Positions 24,474 through 34,555 of a stretch of 64,000 nt of DNA are shown piece after piece; the stretch's first letter is position 1; every line of letters begins with the position of its first letter. The DNA comes from Capsicum annuum (lineage: Eukaryota > Streptophyta > Magnoliopsida > Solanales > Solanaceae). A model generated the notes under the pieces. The model had not been told where the DNA came from. It worked only from the letters and a program-made list of their open reading frames with translations, and ran no database searches. The translations under genes and the position numbers were made by a program. The stretch covers positions 345,237 to 409,236 of the forward strand of contig NW_025861769.1 of the NCBI RefSeq assembly GCF_002878395.1, written 5' to 3'.

Positions 24474-24809
24474 TTGCCGCGGTTAGCGCGGTGTTAAAAA
24501 ATTGGTTATTTTATTTAATTAATTTTATATTCACTTTAGATTTACTATCTAATCGTAATATTATAACTTGTTATAATTATATTATGAAGAATGTTTTGTT
24601 CCATAAAAGAAAATAAAATTTAACAATTTAACATTTATTAAATGATGGATAGTATATTCTTTATCAATAAATTAAAATATATATTCCCTAATAACAAATT
24701 TATTTCATTTCTATTGCGTATTCAATAAAGTTGAAATTTTAATTTGAAATAATGTACTTATCTGTGCTTATAAATGCACTAAGATGGCAAGAAAATTTTT
24801 TCCTCATTA

Positions 24810-24898
<89 letters not shown>
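24810..24898. repeat. compound microsatellite (ATCT)n (AT)n
   Basis: About 12-13 ATCT units (24810-24860) run directly into about 19 AT units (24861-24898). Confidence 0.97.
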
Positions 24899-24902
<4 letters not shown>

Positions 24903-25310
24903 TTCAATAGCATAAATCTCTTTAAGTCGTCATCACTATATACAGATTAACTCCATATTACAACTACCTTAATGTGCATATTGCAATTTGCATCACAAAA
25001 AAAGAAGTTGGGAAGAAGAAAGATCATATAGAGAGCTTAAAATAACAAAACAATGAAGAAATCTATTAACAGAAAGATCAAAAAATATGTAAAAATTAAA
25101 TCAAGTAGATCCTTGTGCAAATATTCATAATTCCTCCACACCTGATTATCAACAAAACACAAAATCTTCTCCAACGTTTCATAACTTCCTCCTTCATACA
25201 TTTTTGAAGTGTACAATATGGTAACTCACAAGATTAACTACACAAGGTCTTTTATATAGAATTGAAACATTTTGTATGGTGATCTTTCATTATTCATTTA
25301 TAACTCTTAA

Positions 25311-25358
25311 TTTTCTTGGGTAATGGAGATTATAAAAAATACGAGTTACCCAAGAAAA
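25311..25358. repeat. 13-bp perfect inverted repeat (hairpin)
   Basis: TTTTCTTGGGTAA at 25311-25323 pairs perfectly with TTACCCAAGAAAA at 25346-25358 across a 22-base spacer. The right arm also begins the duplicated segment described next. Confidence 0.85.
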
Positions 25359-25655
25359 TAGACGAAAAAAGAAATATAAAATTAGTGTACAATTTTTTAA
25401 GCTCTTTTTTGATAGCCTCTTTGACAAACGATCAACCTTCAATAGCCTATAAAATTTATTATAATCAAAAAATCATGAAAGTTCATATTATAGAAGTTAC
25501 ATATAGACAACATACCCATGAACACTGACACATACACACACCTATTTTTTTTTACGTTAACCATAAGAAAATAGATGAAAAAAATACAAAATTAGTGTAT
25601 AATTTTTTAAGCTCTTGTTCGATAGCCTCTTTGACAAACAATCAACCTTTAAAAG
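25352..25655. repeat. diverged ~90-bp direct repeat, two copies
   Basis: The copies are at about 25352-25443 and 25564-25650, about 210 bp apart. Shared landmarks are AAAATTAGTGTA, AATTTTTTAAGCTCTT and GATAGCCTCTTTGACAAACR. A second looser pair of direct repeats follows at about 25828-25895 and 26057-26120 (GGTTATGAATATGAAA, AAGAGTAGA). Confidence 0.75.
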
Positions 25656-25781
25656 TCTTCTTTATAAGCTTGAATTTAATACTATAAAAAATAATATAAA
25701 GAACACTATTTCAAATATAAAACAAAAAGGATGCTCTTGAGTATGGGTCTTATGGAACAAAATATTATAACTTTATATAGA

Positions 25782-26257
25782 TAAAAATGGAGGAACATCA
25801 TAAGTTATCTTAAATTTTATAATTAAATAATTAGAGGTTATGAATATGAAAACTTTAAAGTCATGAAGTTAATGATATTATTAAGAGTAGAGGAATTAAC
25901 TTTTTAAATTATATATAGACATAAATTTTTACTTAATAAAAATCAATAACATAAATTAGGAAGGAAGATAAAAACAATTAACAAAATATTTAGAGTTTGA
26001 AAAATTTTTGTTTTAAAAAAGAGAAAAAAATAAATGGTCTTCTTGAACATTAACTAATTGAGGGTTATGAATATGAAAGGATTTCAAGTTATGGACATTA
26101 CTAATATTTAAGAGTAGAATTTATGTAATTGAATGAATAAATTAAGGACATGATTTTATAAAATAAATTAATTAAAAAAATGAGAAAAAATGTCAGAAAA
26201 GGAGAAAAAAGAAAAATAGGAATGAAGGCCTCTAAGAAATGTCATGTAAGATTGTCT
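25782..26257. other. AT-rich spacer
   Basis: No gene is seen. The 15-mer AAGGCCTCTAAGAAA at 26226-26240 recurs at 27548-27562, on the other side of the hAT-like element. Confidence 0.4.
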
Positions 26258-27316
26258 AAGGCTCCATTTATTTTTTTAAAGATTCAGACGTCTGAATCTG
26301 AATGCACATCTGAATGATTAAGATGTTTTCTCTAGATCTGAAAACTGAATGGTTAAGACTGTTTGTTTTTCAATATCTGAATATGTAAAAAAAATTTATT
26401 TGTATACATAATAAAATAAAAAATTAATTGTATATTAAAAAAGTATGTAATTTAATACAATAAAATTATTAGTATTTGATTGAGAAAAAATATTTATGTT
26501 TGTTAGTGATAGTGGAGATGACTAATAATGGTTGTTGCGGTGACAATGATTGATGTTAGTGATTAATATTGTTGGTGGTGATAATTGTGATGGTTGGTAT
26601 TGTAGTGACTATTATGATGGTGGTGATTGATGGTGGTGGTGGTTGTTGTGATGTGAGGTTGCTTGATGTTAGTAGTTTAAGGTATTGATTGTGTTGGCTG
26701 AAACATAAATGCATGATGATTCACGATGTGTTAGTGCTAGTTGGAGATGTTATTTGTTGTGATAGTGGAGATGGTTGTTAGTAGAGATAGATTATAGTGA
26801 TGGTAGTAGTTGAAGTAGTGGTAGAGGTGGCATTACTAGTGACAATGGTGGTGGCGGCCAAAGAATGGGTAGAGGTTGTGGTGTATTAGTGGTAATTAGT
26901 GGTGGTGCTAGTTGTGATAGATGAGTTGGTTGGTAGTAGGGATTGGCCGCTAGTGGTTGCTGATTGTGGTGTTGTTGACGGTAGTGGTGGTGGCGAATAA
27001 AATTAGAATAAAAGAGGTAGTAGGTGTGAAAGCGGTTGACAACTGTGGTTGGTAGCGATATTTTTTGTCGATGGTGGTTGTGATGGTGGAAATGGTTGGT
27101 GGTGGTGGGTGGTGGTTGACATTGGTGACGGTGGCAGAGGTGGTTAGTGGTGGTAACTGCTGATTATGAATAGAATAATGAATATTATCCAATATTAGAA
27201 TATCCTTTCAGACCTATTAAGAGTTAAAACCTTAATAAAAAATAAATGCACTTAATGGTCTGAAGTCTGAACCATTTAGATTCAAACCTCTATTAAGTGA
27301 AAACAAATAAGGCCTA
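26258..27316. mobile_element. non-autonomous hAT-like element
   Basis: The left end reads AAGGCTCCATTTATTTTTTT, and the right end on the opposite strand reads TAGGCCTTATTTGTTTTCAC, an imperfect terminal inverted repeat. Both subterminal regions are rich in TCTGAA/TTCAGA, including the 14-bp palindrome TTCAGACGTCTGAA at 26283-26296 and a TTCAGACTTCAGACC-like run (minus) near 27260. Subterminal repeats of this sort are typical of hAT elements. The interior is a long G/T-rich low-complexity block and encodes nothing. I could not settle an 8-bp target duplication, so the exact ends are approximate. Confidence 0.6.
26510..27145. repeat. G/T-rich low-complexity block (GGT/GAT/GTT mixture)
   Basis: About 630 bases of the plus strand contain very few C residues and are built of irregular GGTGGT, GATGGT and GTTGTG triplets. 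The strong strand bias makes artificial His/Pro/Thr-rich frames on the minus strand. Confidence 0.9.
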
Positions 27317-27324
27317 AGAGTCTC

Positions 27325-27328
<4 letters not shown>

Positions 27329-27358
<30 letters not shown>
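27329..27358. repeat. (AT)n microsatellite
   Basis: About 15 AT units directly right of the hAT-like element. Confidence 0.95.
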
Positions 27359-27360
<2 letters not shown>

Positions 27361-28280
27361 ATTCTATGCCTATTCATTTCTAAAGATTAATTGTATAGTG
27401 CTTATTCAATTGTAATAGTTACCATTAACAGAGCATTAATGAGGAATACAAATAGAATTCGTTGCTTCTCTTTAATGACCAACATGAGTGATATATTAAA
27501 ATAATTTTAATTTTTTGTTAAAATAAAATGAATCAAAATAGGTGAAAAAGGCCTCTAAGAAAGAGAAAAAAATAAATCATGCAACGAAATAAGAATGGGG
27601 CTGCAAACTAAATCTGTCAAATGGGCCGGTTTGACCCGGCTCAAACCGATCCATTTAATAAACCCAGCCCAGTTTGACCCAGCCCGATCAGCCCACGGGA
27701 TGTAGGGTATCGGGTCCCAAACTCGGCCAATTTTAAAATTAGGCTCGGTTAATCCAACCCAGACCAAGACCGGTCCAGGCCCGCTGGTTAACTGCCCTGG
27801 ATCCCTTTTTTTCTACAAAAAAAATTGAAAATTAGAAAATTGGATCGTTGGGCCAATATAGCCATTGGGCCCAACGACTATATGACCGTTTGGACCCCAA
27901 AAAGGGCTATATGCCCTTTTTAATTAAAAAAAATCTCAATTAAAAATATTTTTTTAAACCCCAAAAGATTTCTATAAATACCCTACACTTTCAAATCATT
28001 TTCCACACAATTTTAATTCTCTCAAATTTCATTCTCCCTCAAATCTCAATTCTAAAAATTCAAATATTCTATATATTTCCGAAAGTACTCAATTTAATTT
28101 TTTAATTTTGCGATTACAAAGTACGAGTGGAAGTTTCTAAAGTTGCAACCTTCAAATACTTCCAAATTTTGGTATTGTCGTTCCATCTCTTACTTTTAAT
28201 TTTTAATTAGTGTATTGATTGTTGAATATTTAATTTTATTATATATGTATATTTTGAATATTTTTAGTTTGATTTATATC
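27359..28280 (+). other. 5' flank and candidate terminus of the hAT transposon
   Basis: From about 27597 the sequence (GGGGCTGCAAAC, then repeated GGGCCGG/CCCAGCCC blocks in both orientations) resembles the subterminal part of plant hAT elements, which often carry such GGCCCG palindromic clusters. It leads into the transposase start at 28281. The matching right end is lost. Nothing is recognised between 27359 and 27597. Confidence 0.45.
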
Positions 28281-29945
28281 ATGGATAAATTAAGAAACCT
28301 CGCCACTAAAAGTGTAAAAAAATTGTTCCGGAAGTGGTAGTGGTAGTAAAAAGCGAATTACTAGAGGTAGAGGTAGTTCAAGTAATAGATACACCCGTGT
28401 GCCTTCGGTACCGCTTAGTTAACCTTTTGAGGAAGAAGTAGGTGTAGGTGCTCACGATATGGATTATGTAGAAGCTCAGGAAAATTACGGTATAGAAGAA
28501 GAAAATGAAGTAGATGTGGTTGATTTAGATGAATATGATGAAAATATTGGTGAGACACCTGCAGTAAGAAATGCTAATATTAGATCTAAATCGGTTAATT
28601 TCCCTCCCCGTCCTCCCCGTGCCCCAAGAGCTCGTATAACAACTAGTATTGCATGGCAATTTTTTACACGTATATCAGATACTGAGGTGCAATGCAATAT
28701 TTGTCAACAAAAATATAAGTATAAAAGAGGAGGCAAACAAGGAGGTACAGGTACGTTAATGAGACACATAAGTGATAATCACGAAAGAGAGTTATTTATT
28801 GCAAAAGATAGTCAGTATGTTAGTGGGCCAATACAAACTAAAATGTACCCAGCAGCCGGTCAGATAATTATGAAGTATAATAAATTGAGAGATCGGGAAG
28901 AAATAACAAAAATGGTAGCTGTGGGTTGTTTGCTTTTCAATTTTCCTTCTTTTGATATTTTATTTATTATATTCAAGCACTTTATAATCCTATGTTTAAT
29001 GGTATTCCTCGAAGTACTTATCAGACCGATATTTTTAGACTTCATTCACAATATTATTTTTATTTATCTACATTGTTAGAAAATATTCAATGTAGAATGA
29101 CTTTAACTTCTGATCTTGGTTGTGCTGTTGATAAAAATGATTATTTAACCATTACTTTTCACTGGATAGATAGTAATTTTGTTATGCAAAAACGTATTCT
29201 AGCTTTTTTGTATGATGAAGATCATAACATACTGAAGATTTTATTGCTGATTCAATTGGTAAAGTTGCAGAATTTTATGGTATTGAAAATAAAATCTTAT
29301 GTATTGATTTTGATAATGCTTCTAACAACAAGACTACTATTACAAAGTTAAAAGTTAAGATATCTCCCCCGTTACCTGAAATATTTCATGTTAAGTGCTT
29401 GTCATATATATAATTTAATTGTAAGAGATGGTCTTGAGTTTTTTGAGCTTTATATTGAGAAAATCCTGCTTGCTATTGGTTTTATTCAAGAAAATAATCA
29501 AAGAAAAAGAATTAGAGAATTTAAAGTTAAATGTGAACAAAATGGACTTGCACCGATATTGATGCCTGAAGAATGTTATACTAGATGGAATGCTACGTAT
29601 GATTTTTTAAAAACTTGTCATAAATATAGAGTTTCTATTACACTAATGTTTAACAAAAATTTTGGTTCATTTGCTGATTCGGCTGAATGTATGCTACATG
29701 ATTCTGATTGGGCTGTAATTGATGATCTTGTTAAGTTTTTAAAAAAAGTTGATATAGCTACGGTTGAATTTTTTGGTGCTTATTATCCTACTATTTGCAA
29801 TATTTTAGCATATATTGCCTATATGTCTGGTTTTCTCAAAGAATATAAGAATAAAGAAGGTTACAAAAAGTTGTTGGTGATATGTTTGCTAAATTTAAAA
29901 TATGTGAGGACATAATGTGGAAGCATTATTCAAATTTACTTACTG
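28281..29945 (+). pseudogene. hAT transposase with BED zinc finger, broken and truncated
   Basis: The gene starts MDKLRNLATKSVK at 28281. A frameshift follows within the Gly/Ser/Lys-rich stretch near 28325, and a stop lies before PFEEEVGVGAHDM. The longest frame (28459 on) has an acidic segment, then a BED-type zinc finger with CNICQQ ... HISDNH ligands. RDREEITKMVAVG and the region downstream (PRSTYQTDIFRLH, LTSDLGCAV, FHWIDSNFVMQKRIL) are hAT catalytic-core motifs and lie in a shifted frame. They are followed by FHVKC and ACHIYNLIVRDGL, again frameshifted, and CYTRWNATYDFL. It resembles RICESLEEPER/DAYSLEEPER-like proteins. The C-terminal dimerisation domain is absent because an LTR fragment begins at about 29965. 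At least three frameshifts and one stop make it inactive. Confidence 0.9.
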
Positions 29946-29964
29946 ATACTAAGTAAACAACTAT

Positions 29965-30124
29965 GTTTTAGGTATGTTCATGACATGATTATTCTTCTTT
30001 ATTACAGCTTGATTATTGTCATAGTGAGTTATAGAGGTGATGACAGGCTTAGAGGGTTAGCTTGAGGTCACGTGTGGCCTTAATCACCGTGTGATGTCTT
30101 GGGATGGGATCTTGGGGCGTTACA
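29965..30124 (+). repeat. 3'-terminal fragment of a gypsy LTR
   Basis: The run GAGGGTTAGCTTGAGGTCACG, CACCGTGTGATG and the end GGGGCGTTACA match the ends of LTRs F, G and J. No PBS follows. The 5' part of the LTR is missing where it meets the hAT pseudogene. Confidence 0.8.
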
Positions 30125-30339
30125 GTATTTTAATGGCATATATCTGCCACTTGGCACACTGCATGTGATTCACGTGCTCAGAGCGCGTGAACAGTGTTAA
30201 AAATGTTTTAAACTCTTTTTTTTGCCAAACAACCCCTTAATTTTATAGTTATTTAAAGTTTTATAGATTTATTTATGTTTTCATTCTTCTTTCTTCTTTC
30301 TTCTTTCTTCTTTCTTTACTTTCTTCAACAATGGTTGCT

Positions 30340-30790
30340 CCATTGTTGAATAGAAATTTAATGAAACTCAATGGTTATAATTTAATGGAACTCGCTAATT
30401 GAAACTCAATGGATGATTCGAAAGATTCAAACTCGGAAACTCGCTAATTTAATTTTGTGTTTCATTAATGGAAATTGAATCTTCCGAGTTCTATTAACGG
30501 AAGATTGAATAGCTTCATACATGAAATTAAATTTTCCGAATATTCCGAGTTCCATTAATGAATTTTTTGAATTTTCTGAGTTCCATTAACGGAAGATTGA
30601 ATAGCTTCATACATGAAATTAAATTTTTTGAATCTTCCGAGTTCCATTAATGAAAATTGAATCAACAATTAAATTTTTTGAATCTTTTGAGTTCCATTAA
30701 TTAGCGAGTTTCATTGAATCTTCCATTAATGGAACTCGTTAATTGAAGCTTCCGAGTTTCAATGGAAAATTAATGAAAGATTCCATTTAA
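30340..30790. repeat. cluster of direct and inverted repeats (GAGTTCCATTAA family)
   Basis: GGAAGATTGAATAGCTTCAT occurs at 30499 and 30591, a 92-bp direct repeat. GAAACTCGCTAATT (30436-30449) is perfectly inverted at 30699-30712. Many GAGTTCCATTAAT or GGAACTCGCTAATT variants lie between on both strands. Confidence 0.8.
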
Positions 30791-30973
30791 TTATTTGAAA
30801 AAACTTTCTTCATAAACTCAATGAAATCATTTGAAATATTTAATATGATTGTAATTGTGAAAAAATGTTGAAAAGTGATAAAATGGAGAAGAAACGGCGT
30901 GTGCACCGCACTTCCCACCGAAAAAACTGGGTATACATTTTGAGGGGGGATTAATCCCACTTTAAAAAAGTTC

Positions 30974-30989
30974 GGGGGGGGGGGGGGGG
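30974..30989. repeat. G16 homopolymer
   Basis: Sixteen consecutive G bases between two GATTAAT(C/T)CCA motifs. It may be a true tract or a length error. Confidence 0.9.
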
Positions 30990-31084
30990 ATTAATTCCAA
31001 TTTTAAAAGTATAGGGGGTAATAGGACCCCCGCAAAGTTCAATATGCTACACTGGAAATTTGATTAAAGTTCAGGTATTTTCGT

Positions 31085-31256
31085 GGGTATCATCCCTAAA
31101 ATAAAATAATTTTATCCCATGCTTGGTGTGAAGTATTAATTAGTACTAGGAATATTATATATCACACCGTTTACACCATAGTGATGGAATAAATTATCCT
31201 AAACTATTTTCGAAATTAATTATTCTGGGATCATTCTTTCCAACCAAACGACCCCT
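31085..31256. mobile_element. MITE-like remnant
   Basis: The right end CCAACCAAACGACCCCTA is a common terminus of small hAT-type MITEs in plants, and inner parts (AATTTTATCCCATGC; TTATTCTGGGAT) are partly inverted. No matching left terminus or target duplication was found, so it is a truncated or doubtful copy. Confidence 0.35.
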
Positions 31257-31724
31257 AAGTGTAATATTGAGTTCCTCCTAAATTATCCATGCAAAAGAAA
31301 TTTAAACATTGAAACATGTATATTCTTAACACTTTACATTCCTAGCTATTCTATACTTTAAGTTCATTCCTTAAATCCATTCAGTTTCATGCTCAGATCC
31401 TCATTACAAAGTTAGTGTCAGCTATCATTACATATTCAGTCATGCTTTCAAGAGTTAGTTCAGTCAAGTATTCATTCATTAGACATGCATATTCAGTAGA
31501 AAAAGTTAAGCTTATCAGAAATCTCAAAAAGGCTTTCATGAAAATAGTTCAGTCAGATATCCATGCATCAGATATGCATGTTCAGTAAGAAATCTTAGTA
31601 TATCAGTAGTTCCAGTCATATAGTCATGTTTCACATGCTCATGTCCAGTAAGTAAGTTCAGCCTGCTAGTATTCTCAGCTTAATTAGTCTTATTCAAGGA
31701 TAAATGTTCCCAAGGGGGAGATAT
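31257..31724 (+). other. 3' internal end of a gypsy element before LTR F
   Basis: No coding frame is visible, but the last part (TCTTATTCAAGGATAAATG and the purine tract AAGGGGGAGATAT) is the standard sequence just before the 3' LTR in these elements. The LTR that follows therefore began as a 3' LTR. Confidence 0.6.
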
Positions 31725-32320
31725 TATAATACCCCACACTTCTCCTAATTCAAATTCATCTGTAGAACGTCAAAGCTCTTGCTTCAAATATGAATATATT
31801 TTATTCCATATGAAATTTTTAATATTTTGAATTTTTACCACATTGGAAATTGAATAAGCTTTCCATTGATACAAAATTTGCCCAAATCCGACACTCGGGC
31901 GAAGAGTTAGAGCCATTTTAGTGAGATAGTGTACCACAGGGTACTTTAGCGCATTGCGGGGTCAGCCAAAATGGCAATCGTCAAAATCTAGTGTGCCTCT
32001 GCGATTAAGGCACATCGTTCCAAAGATCAATTTTAGAATTCTTAAATTCCAGTAGCTCACCGTGATTCCACCACATCACGGTGAAGCTTTTGTCGGCGTT
32101 CCAGTTTCGGATTTTTAATTCCAAGGGCATCTTAGAGTTTTCCCATGACCCCTATCAGCCCTAAACACAAAATTAAATGTCTAATAAACCCTTATTCTAT
32201 TATTTTCCTCATTTTTCTCTCAAGAACATTATATTCTCTCTCAAGAAGTCAAGAACCCTAGCCAAGGAATCAAGAACAAGCCTAAGGATTTCTTCAAGAA
32301 CCTTTAAGTAAGAGTTTTTT

Positions 32321-32362
32321 AAGGTATGTTAGATGTTGATTCTTGGGTTCCTTCAACCCAAG
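32321..32362 (+). promoter_or_regulatory. splice-donor-like AAGGTATGT plus hairpin in LTR F
   Basis: AAGGTATGT (32321-32329) precedes the perfect stem CTTGGGTT (32342-32349) and AACCCAAG (32355-32362) with loop CCTTC. The stem differs from that of A and J at several positions on both arms, so pairing is kept by compensating changes. Confidence 0.6.
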
Positions 32363-33389
32363 AAGTTCATAAATCCCTTTTTAAATTTAAAGATTATGAT
32401 TTATGAGTTTTTCATGATTCATGTGAATTGAAGTTCATGCTCATGTTATTGTTGAGATAATGTTCATGCTTTAGAATACAAGTTGCATGCTTTGATCTTG
32501 ATTCAAGTTGAATTGCATTGCATTATGTCCATGTTAAATCCCTAAATATGCAAGATGGTTGATGAAATCATGATGCTTAGGTGTGGAAATTATTGAATAA
32601 CCAAAGCATACTCCCCATATGTTTGATAAAATTCTTATGTGAAGGAATTAGAGCCATTATAGCATATTGACTAGAAATCCCCAATTGTGTGTAAGTTCAT
32701 GAGTGCCAAGAGTTTGTTAAAAAGCCTTAGAGAATGAATTATGACATATTAGCATGAAATTCGTCAATTATGTGTTTTTAATGCATGCTAAGTGTTTGAT
32801 GCAAGACCTTGCAGAATAGAGTGCGAGCCAATAGCATGTCTCCCTATACTACGCATGTTTATGTTTTCCAAGGGCTTGACGAGATTATTTAATGATTGTA
32901 ATGATGAATAAAAGTCCATGGTGTTGATCATTTAAGATGGTTATCTCTTACTTTTATGTATCGAGTCCTGTGTGTATTTATACCCAATAATTAGCTGCAA
33001 GTCTAGAGCCCGTGTCAGTTTTCACGATAAACTCAGTCAAGCCACGATCTTTAGAACTCAGTACTCTCAGCTAGTTACAGAACTTAAGAAATCTTAGTAA
33101 TCTAAGTTTTATTAGCATTCCATCTTCAATTCAATACTCAGCTCAGATCTTAGCAGTATTCAAGTATTCAGAACTTAGTAGCATTCAGTCAGATAACGTG
33201 ATCCAGTAGTATTCTGTCAAAAAATGAGCCAAGTAAACTCAGTCTAAGATTAGTTAAGTATCAGTTCAGAGTCCTTCAGTTGGGGGTAGTAACTAGCACC
33301 GAGCGAGTGCAGGGATGATAGATTCCCTATTAGAGAGACGGAGTTGTTAGTAACAATCCCTAAACTCTAGAACTGCATAGCCAGCACAG

Positions 33390-33865
33390 GACCAGGAGTC
33401 ACCCGTTAGATTAAGGCTTGGCTATCATACTGCCTTAGGCTTGACTTTCTGTTCAGGGTCACCCGTTAGAGAGGCTTGATCGTAGTAGAGGTATTTACCC
33501 ATGGCACGGTATTGACACCCTTCCAGCTGGGGTTATGGGTTGGACCCCATTAGTTCAGAGTTAGGGCATGTCGATTAAGCGAGAACTCCCACAGTTACAG
33601 TTTAGTTTCAATCATTGCAATAGAACTCAGAAATTAGGACTGTTAGATACGGTCATTCAGCTCAGTGAGAAACTTAGATAGTTCCATAGATTCATAGACC
33701 ATCCATTAGAAAGGCCTGGTCTTACATGAAGTTAACTAGTATCAGTACTAATCAATTCAGAGATCGCCCGCTAGATAGGCCTGATCTCAAACTCAAATTC
33801 AATCATTTCTTATCATTATTAGTAGATTTGAAGATCATCCGCTAGATAGGTTTGATCTCAATTTC
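33390..33865 (+). repeat. dispersed CACCCGTTAGA...GGCTTGATC motif in LTR F
   Basis: Five versions of GATC(A/G)(C/T)CCG(C/T)TAGA followed by AGGCYTGATC occur near 33390, 33460, 33705, 33765 and 33835. Two of them are bounded by GATC on both sides. They form a clustered, non-tandem repeat. Confidence 0.7.
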
Positions 33866-34555
33866 AGTCAGTCAATATTAGTATGCTCAGAGTTTAGTCA
33901 TCAGTATACTTAGTTATTCAGACTCTCAGTGTTAGTAAACGTAGATATTATTATTAGTAGACTCAGTTGTCAGAAGTTCAAGTATTCAGAAGGTAGTATT
34001 CAGTCCATCCATGTATCTTCATTCAGTACTCTTATGTTATTCAGTTAAGTTATGTTCATGCATAATACCTTGCATTTAGCCTTACCTCATCTAGAATACC
34101 AGTATATTCAAAGTACTGACGCATACTTTTCTCTTATGCTATGGTGTCTTATACCATAGGTTCAGGCGAGCGAGAACCAGAGCACCCTTAGTAGTCCCGA
34201 CTCTACCAGCAGCAATTGACTTAGCAGTGAGTCCTCATCATTCACGGATGATCATTATTTTACTATGGAATTAAATTCAGTTTATTTTCATTAGACGGAG
34301 TTAGTTAGGGACATATCCCATCAACTCCATAGTTCAGATAGTTTAGAGGCTTTTCAGACAGATGTATCAGTATTCAGTTTTAGTATTGAATATTTTAGAT
34401 GTTTGAACCTTATGGCAAGTTTCCGCTAGTTTTCCATATTTATTTTCTATATTATGCAGTGCTCAGGTACTGATATCAAAAGAGGGTTAGCTTGTGATCC
34501 TTCAGGGTTGTGAGCACCATGTGGCATATCGGTTCCAAAAAATTGAGGCGTTACA

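Larger units (their letters stand above)
24474..25781 (-). mobile_element. candidate non-autonomous Helitron
   Basis: Read on the minus strand, the left border has a GC-rich hairpin (CCGCGCTAACCGCGG), then about nine A/T-rich bases, then CTAG followed by T. This is the layout of a Helitron 3' end (stem-loop, CTRR, target T). A matching 5' end on the minus strand could be TCTATATAAAG at 25781, preceded by A, which fits the A/T target and the 5'-TC start of plant Helitrons. The interior is AT-rich without Rep/helicase coding sequence, so it would be non-autonomous. The 3' end is more secure than the 5' end. Confidence 0.5.
30125..31084. other. non-coding DNA with short direct and inverted repeats
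   Basis: No gene is seen. The segment holds a (TTCTTTC)n tract at 30283-30325, an array of TTCCATTAATGGAA-like palindromes at 30340-30790, and a G16 run at 30974-30989. GC-rich palindromic pieces (CACGTGCTCAGAGCGCGTG) occur near 30172. Confidence 0.5.
31725..34555 (+). repeat. LTR of element F
   Basis: It begins TATAATACCCCACA, where the usual TG has mutated to TA, and ends GAGGCGTTACA. It carries a CpG-rich block at 31915-32100, ACCCTAG boxes near 32262, AAGGTATGT plus hairpin (32321-32362), repeated CACCCGTTAGA motifs, and the GGCACGGTATTGACACCC module shared with A, I and J. At 2.83 kb it is a full-length LTR by its features. Only one copy is present. Confidence 0.85.

Noticed and set aside
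26950..27192. Minus-strand His/Pro/Thr-rich frame
   Set aside because: It is a by-product of the G/T-rich low-complexity block, with no domain.
26243..27324. 8-bp target duplication of the hAT-like element
   Set aside because: Candidate flanks agree at only about 5 of 8 positions and the ends are not fixed to the base.
27555..27767. Minus-strand frame of 70 codons before the transposase
   Set aside because: It reads through GGGCCGG/CCCAGCCC terminal clusters of the hAT element and has no meaning as a protein.
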